Notes under the pieces: generated by a model
What the model was told of the DNA's origin: nothing
Databases searched by the model: none
What the model saw: only the letters and a program-made list of their open reading frames with translations
In this document: positions 6,178 through 7,522 of the stretch, piece by piece
Layout of the letters: every line of letters begins with the position of its first letter
Numbering within the stretch: the stretch's first letter is position 1
Origin: Solirubrobacteraceae bacterium
GTDB taxonomy: Bacteria; Actinomycetota; Thermoleophilia; Solirubrobacterales; Solirubrobacteraceae
Length of the DNA: 7,522 nucleotides
Direction: 5' to 3'
Assembly: GCA_030149625.1 (NCBI GenBank)
Contig: JASLHP010000147.1
Location: 1-7,522 of the forward strand
Translations under genes and position numbers: made by a program

Positions 6178-6659
6178 TCCTCGTCGGGATCGGCTTCGAT
6201 TCCCACCGGTTCGCGGCCGGGCGCAGGCTCGTGATCGGCGGCGTCGAGATCCCTCACGAGCTCGGGCTGGAGGGCCACTCCGACGCCGACGTGCTCGCGC
6301 ACGCCGTGACCGACGCGCTGCTCGGCGCCGCGGGCATGGGCGACATCGGCGAGCACTTCCCCGACACCGACGAGCGCTGGCGCGACGCCGACTCGATCAA
6401 GCTGCTCGCGAGCGTCGTGCAGAGCGTCGGCGAGGCTGGCCTCGAGGTCGTGAACGTCGACTGCACCGTGGTGATGGAGACACCGAAGCTCTCGCCTCAC
6501 CGCGAGGCGATCAGGGAGAGGCTCGCGGGCGCGCTCGGCTTGCGGGCGGCGCGCGTGGGCGTCAAGGCGAGCACCGGCGAGGGCATGGGGTTCGTCGGGC
6601 GCGGGGAGGGCGTCGCGGCACTGGCGGTCGCGGGCCTCAGGCGCGCCGGCGACGGTTGA
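6174..6659 (+). CDS. ispF: 2-C-methyl-D-erythritol 2,4-cyclodiphosphate synthase IspF
   Basis: IspF cyclises CDP-ME 2-phosphate to ME-cPP with release of CMP, the fifth MEP-pathway step, and works as a trimer with zinc at each site. The 161-residue length is typical. Zinc ligands are Asp9 and His11 in GIGFDSHRF (most relatives have DVH) and His43 in DADVLAHAVTDALLGA. The GHSDAD loop (34-39), GDIGEHFPDTD (56-66) and the C-terminal KASTGEGMGFVGRGEGVA (131-148, with Thr134 and Glu136) are all present. ATG 6174 overlaps the preceding TGA by four bases (ATGA), and in-frame starts further upstream lie inside the previous gene. In Escherichia coli and many other bacteria ispD and ispF are adjacent; here a phosphatase gene lies between them. 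Confidence 0.96.
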   Translation: MILVGIGFDSHRFAAGRRLVIGGVEIPHELGLEGHSDADVLAHAVTDALLGAAGMGDIGEHFPDTDERWRDADSIKLLASVVQSVGEAGLEVVNVDCTVVMETPKLSPHREAIRERLAGALGLRAARVGVKASTGEGMGFVGRGEGVAALAVAGLRRAGDG

Positions 6660-6703
6660 CGCACTAGGCCGATCGCGACCTCTGCGGGCGTGAGAATCTC
6701 GGC

Positions 6704-6988
6704 ATGGACGATGCCTCTGACATGAGCTCGGATGCGCTGCTGCCCACTCGCGCGGGACCAGTTCCGGATCGGCTCACGATCTGGCCGGTGGACGATGGCC
6801 GCTACGGGCTGGATGCGACATTCCAGGGTGGCTCGGGCTACGAGCGCGCGCAACGGCACAGGGACGAGCTCGAGCGCGATGGCGTGCCGCACGCGTTTCG
6901 CCAAGAGCTCGACGGCGCGTGGACCCTGCGGTTCGGTCCGCTGAAGGCGGCGGACATCGCGCGTGCGCTGGCGGCCTTCGTCTACTAG
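6704..6988 (+). CDS. Small protein of unknown function, possibly SPOR-like fold
   Basis: I do not recognise this 94-residue protein. It has no signal peptide, membrane segment or cysteine. About 20 N-terminal residues look disordered, and the remainder suggests a strand-helix-strand-strand-helix order: GLDATF, then YERAQRHRDELERDG, HAFRQEL, WTLRFGPL and AADIARALAAF. The order, and the RFGPL turn followed by an alanine-rich helix, resemble SPOR-type domains (RNP-like fold), but this is pattern matching by eye. ATG 6704 has no SD. GAGAAT (6692-6697), six bases upstream, is a weak -10-like match, so a leaderless message is possible. ATG 6722 is an alternative start. Third-position GC use matches its neighbours, and the gene sits between ispF and fxsA in the same orientation, which supports it being real. 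Confidence 0.7.
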   Translation: MDDASDMSSDALLPTRAGPVPDRLTIWPVDDGRYGLDATFQGGSGYERAQRHRDELERDGVPHAFRQELDGAWTLRFGPLKAADIARALAAFVY

Positions 6989-7011
6989 GCGCCCGGCGGC
7001 GCGGCGATCCG

Positions 7012-7017
7012 TAGTCT
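7012..7017 (+). promoter_or_regulatory. Candidate -10 box (TAGTCT) for fxsA
   Basis: TAGTCT fits TANNNT and ends ten bases before the fxsA ATG at 7028, which lacks an SD. The spacing allows a leader of only a few bases or none. No -35 box is apparent. A five-bp GC hairpin (6989-7002) lies just before it, beyond the stop of the preceding gene. Confidence 0.42.
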
Positions 7018-7027
7018 GATCGATGCG

Positions 7028-7489
7028 ATGCTCTTGCTGGTCCTGATCGGTGTGCCGATCCTCGAGGTGTTCGCCTTGATCGAGGTCGGACACGCGATCG
7101 GCTGGCTCCTGGCGCTGGTCCTGCTGCTCGGCACCTCGTTGCTCGGCGTGCGGCTGCTGCGCGTACAGGGCCGCGTGGCGATCGATCGAGTCTCGCTGGC
7201 CGTGTCTGAGCATCGCTCCGCGGGCAGCGCCGCGATCGAGGGGGCGCTGGGCTTCACCGGCGCGCTGCTGCTGGCGATTCCCGGCTTCGTCACGGACGCG
7301 TTGGGCGTTCTGCTGCTGTTCGAGCCGACCCGGAAGCTGGCGCGGCGATGGATATCGAGTCGCTTCGCCGGTCGTCTGATGAGCTTTGCCACAGTCGCTG
7401 GGCGCTACACCGGACGCGAGCGCGGGGTGCGTCCAGCGGATGCCGAGTCGACCGCGATCGACGACGATCTCGATCAGCTGGCTCGCTAG
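7028..7489 (+). CDS. fxsA: FxsA family cytoplasmic membrane protein
   Basis: FxsA proteins are small inner-membrane proteins. The E. coli member, when overproduced, relieves exclusion of phage T7 by the F plasmid, and its normal role is not settled. The 153-residue protein has the family layout: a hydrophobic first segment (about 2-18) with the P-x-LE motif (PILEVFALIEVG), a second segment (about 24-43), then the conserved RLLRVQG turn, a short amphipathic stretch, and a third hydrophobic region (about 74-98) containing IPGFVTDALGVLLL and the terminal basic stop-transfer cluster TRKLARRW. The remaining ~45 residues form a charged cytoplasmic tail ending in acidic residues. ATG 7028 opens directly into the first membrane segment. 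Another ATG at 7023 is out of frame. It is the last complete gene in the window and has its own promoter-like box, so it may not belong to the isp transcript. Confidence 0.92.
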   Translation: MLLLVLIGVPILEVFALIEVGHAIGWLLALVLLLGTSLLGVRLLRVQGRVAIDRVSLAVSEHRSAGSAAIEGALGFTGALLLAIPGFVTDALGVLLLFEPTRKLARRWISSRFAGRLMSFATVAGRYTGRERGVRPADAESTAIDDDLDQLAR

Positions 7490-7516
7490 GCGTGTAGCGC
7501 CGCCGACGCCGCGCGC

Positions 7517-7522
7517 TAGGAT
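7517..7522 (+). promoter_or_regulatory. Candidate -10 box (TAGGAT) at the right edge
   Basis: The window ends exactly on TAGGAT, 28 bases after the fxsA stop. By analogy with the boxes before radA, disA and fxsA it probably belongs to a rightward gene starting within about 10 bases past the edge. That gene is not visible. Confidence 0.38.

Noticed and set aside
6989..7002. Five-bp GC hairpin after the small gene as a terminator
   Set aside because: The stem is short, no T-run follows, and such stems are frequent by chance in very GC-rich DNA.
6497..7213. Antisense 238-codon frame over the small gene and fxsA
   Set aside because: Gln/Arg/His-rich low-complexity product opposite fxsA, whose family motifs are clear; no initiation signals.
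1..7522. A hidden defence, mobile or biosynthetic system
   Set aside because: All stretches over 300 bases are occupied by housekeeping or stress genes with clear families; no transposase, integrase, toxin-antitoxin pair, CRISPR repeat or atypical-composition island was found.

Overview
The window reads as one co-oriented chromosomal locus; every supported gene is on the + strand. The base composition is very GC-rich, the start sites often lack Shine-Dalgarno (SD) sequences, and the order clpC-radA-disA-carD-ispD-ispF points to a high-GC actinobacterium. I favour the Thermoleophilia/Solirubrobacterales side, but this is an inference from style and gene order, not a database match. I see no mobile element, tRNA, rRNA, CRISPR array or phage gene.

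Layout: 1-1091 is the C-terminal part of the AAA+ unfoldase ClpC, cut by the window edge. Next comes a 154-base gap with a tandem 24-base repeat and a short hairpin. radA (1246) and disA (2756) follow, with the radA frame running about 260 bases into disA. carD comes after a short leader with a hairpin and a very strong SD facing an ATT codon. A perfect 14-bp hairpin separates carD from ispD. ispD, a PHP-family histidinol-phosphatase-like gene and ispF follow, the last two overlapping by ATGA. The right end holds a 94-codon gene of unknown function, then fxsA, and the window stops on a promoter-like TAGGAT.

How the genes relate: clpC-radA-disA followed by ispD-ispF is the same backbone as the Bacillus subtilis ctsR-mcsA-mcsB-clpC-radA-disA-yacL-ispD-ispF region, with carD in the yacL position and a PHP phosphatase inserted between ispD and ispF. 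ClpC serves protein quality control. RadA and DisA link recombination intermediates to c-di-AMP synthesis. CarD stabilises RNA polymerase open complexes at promoters. IspD and IspF are two steps of the MEP isoprenoid pathway. I found no convincing unknown multi-gene system. The most interesting signals are at the gene borders: TAGNNT boxes a few bases before SD-less starts (probable leaderless transcription), a palindrome on the disA start, a possible ATT start for carD, the missing radA stop, and the strong carD/ispD hairpin.
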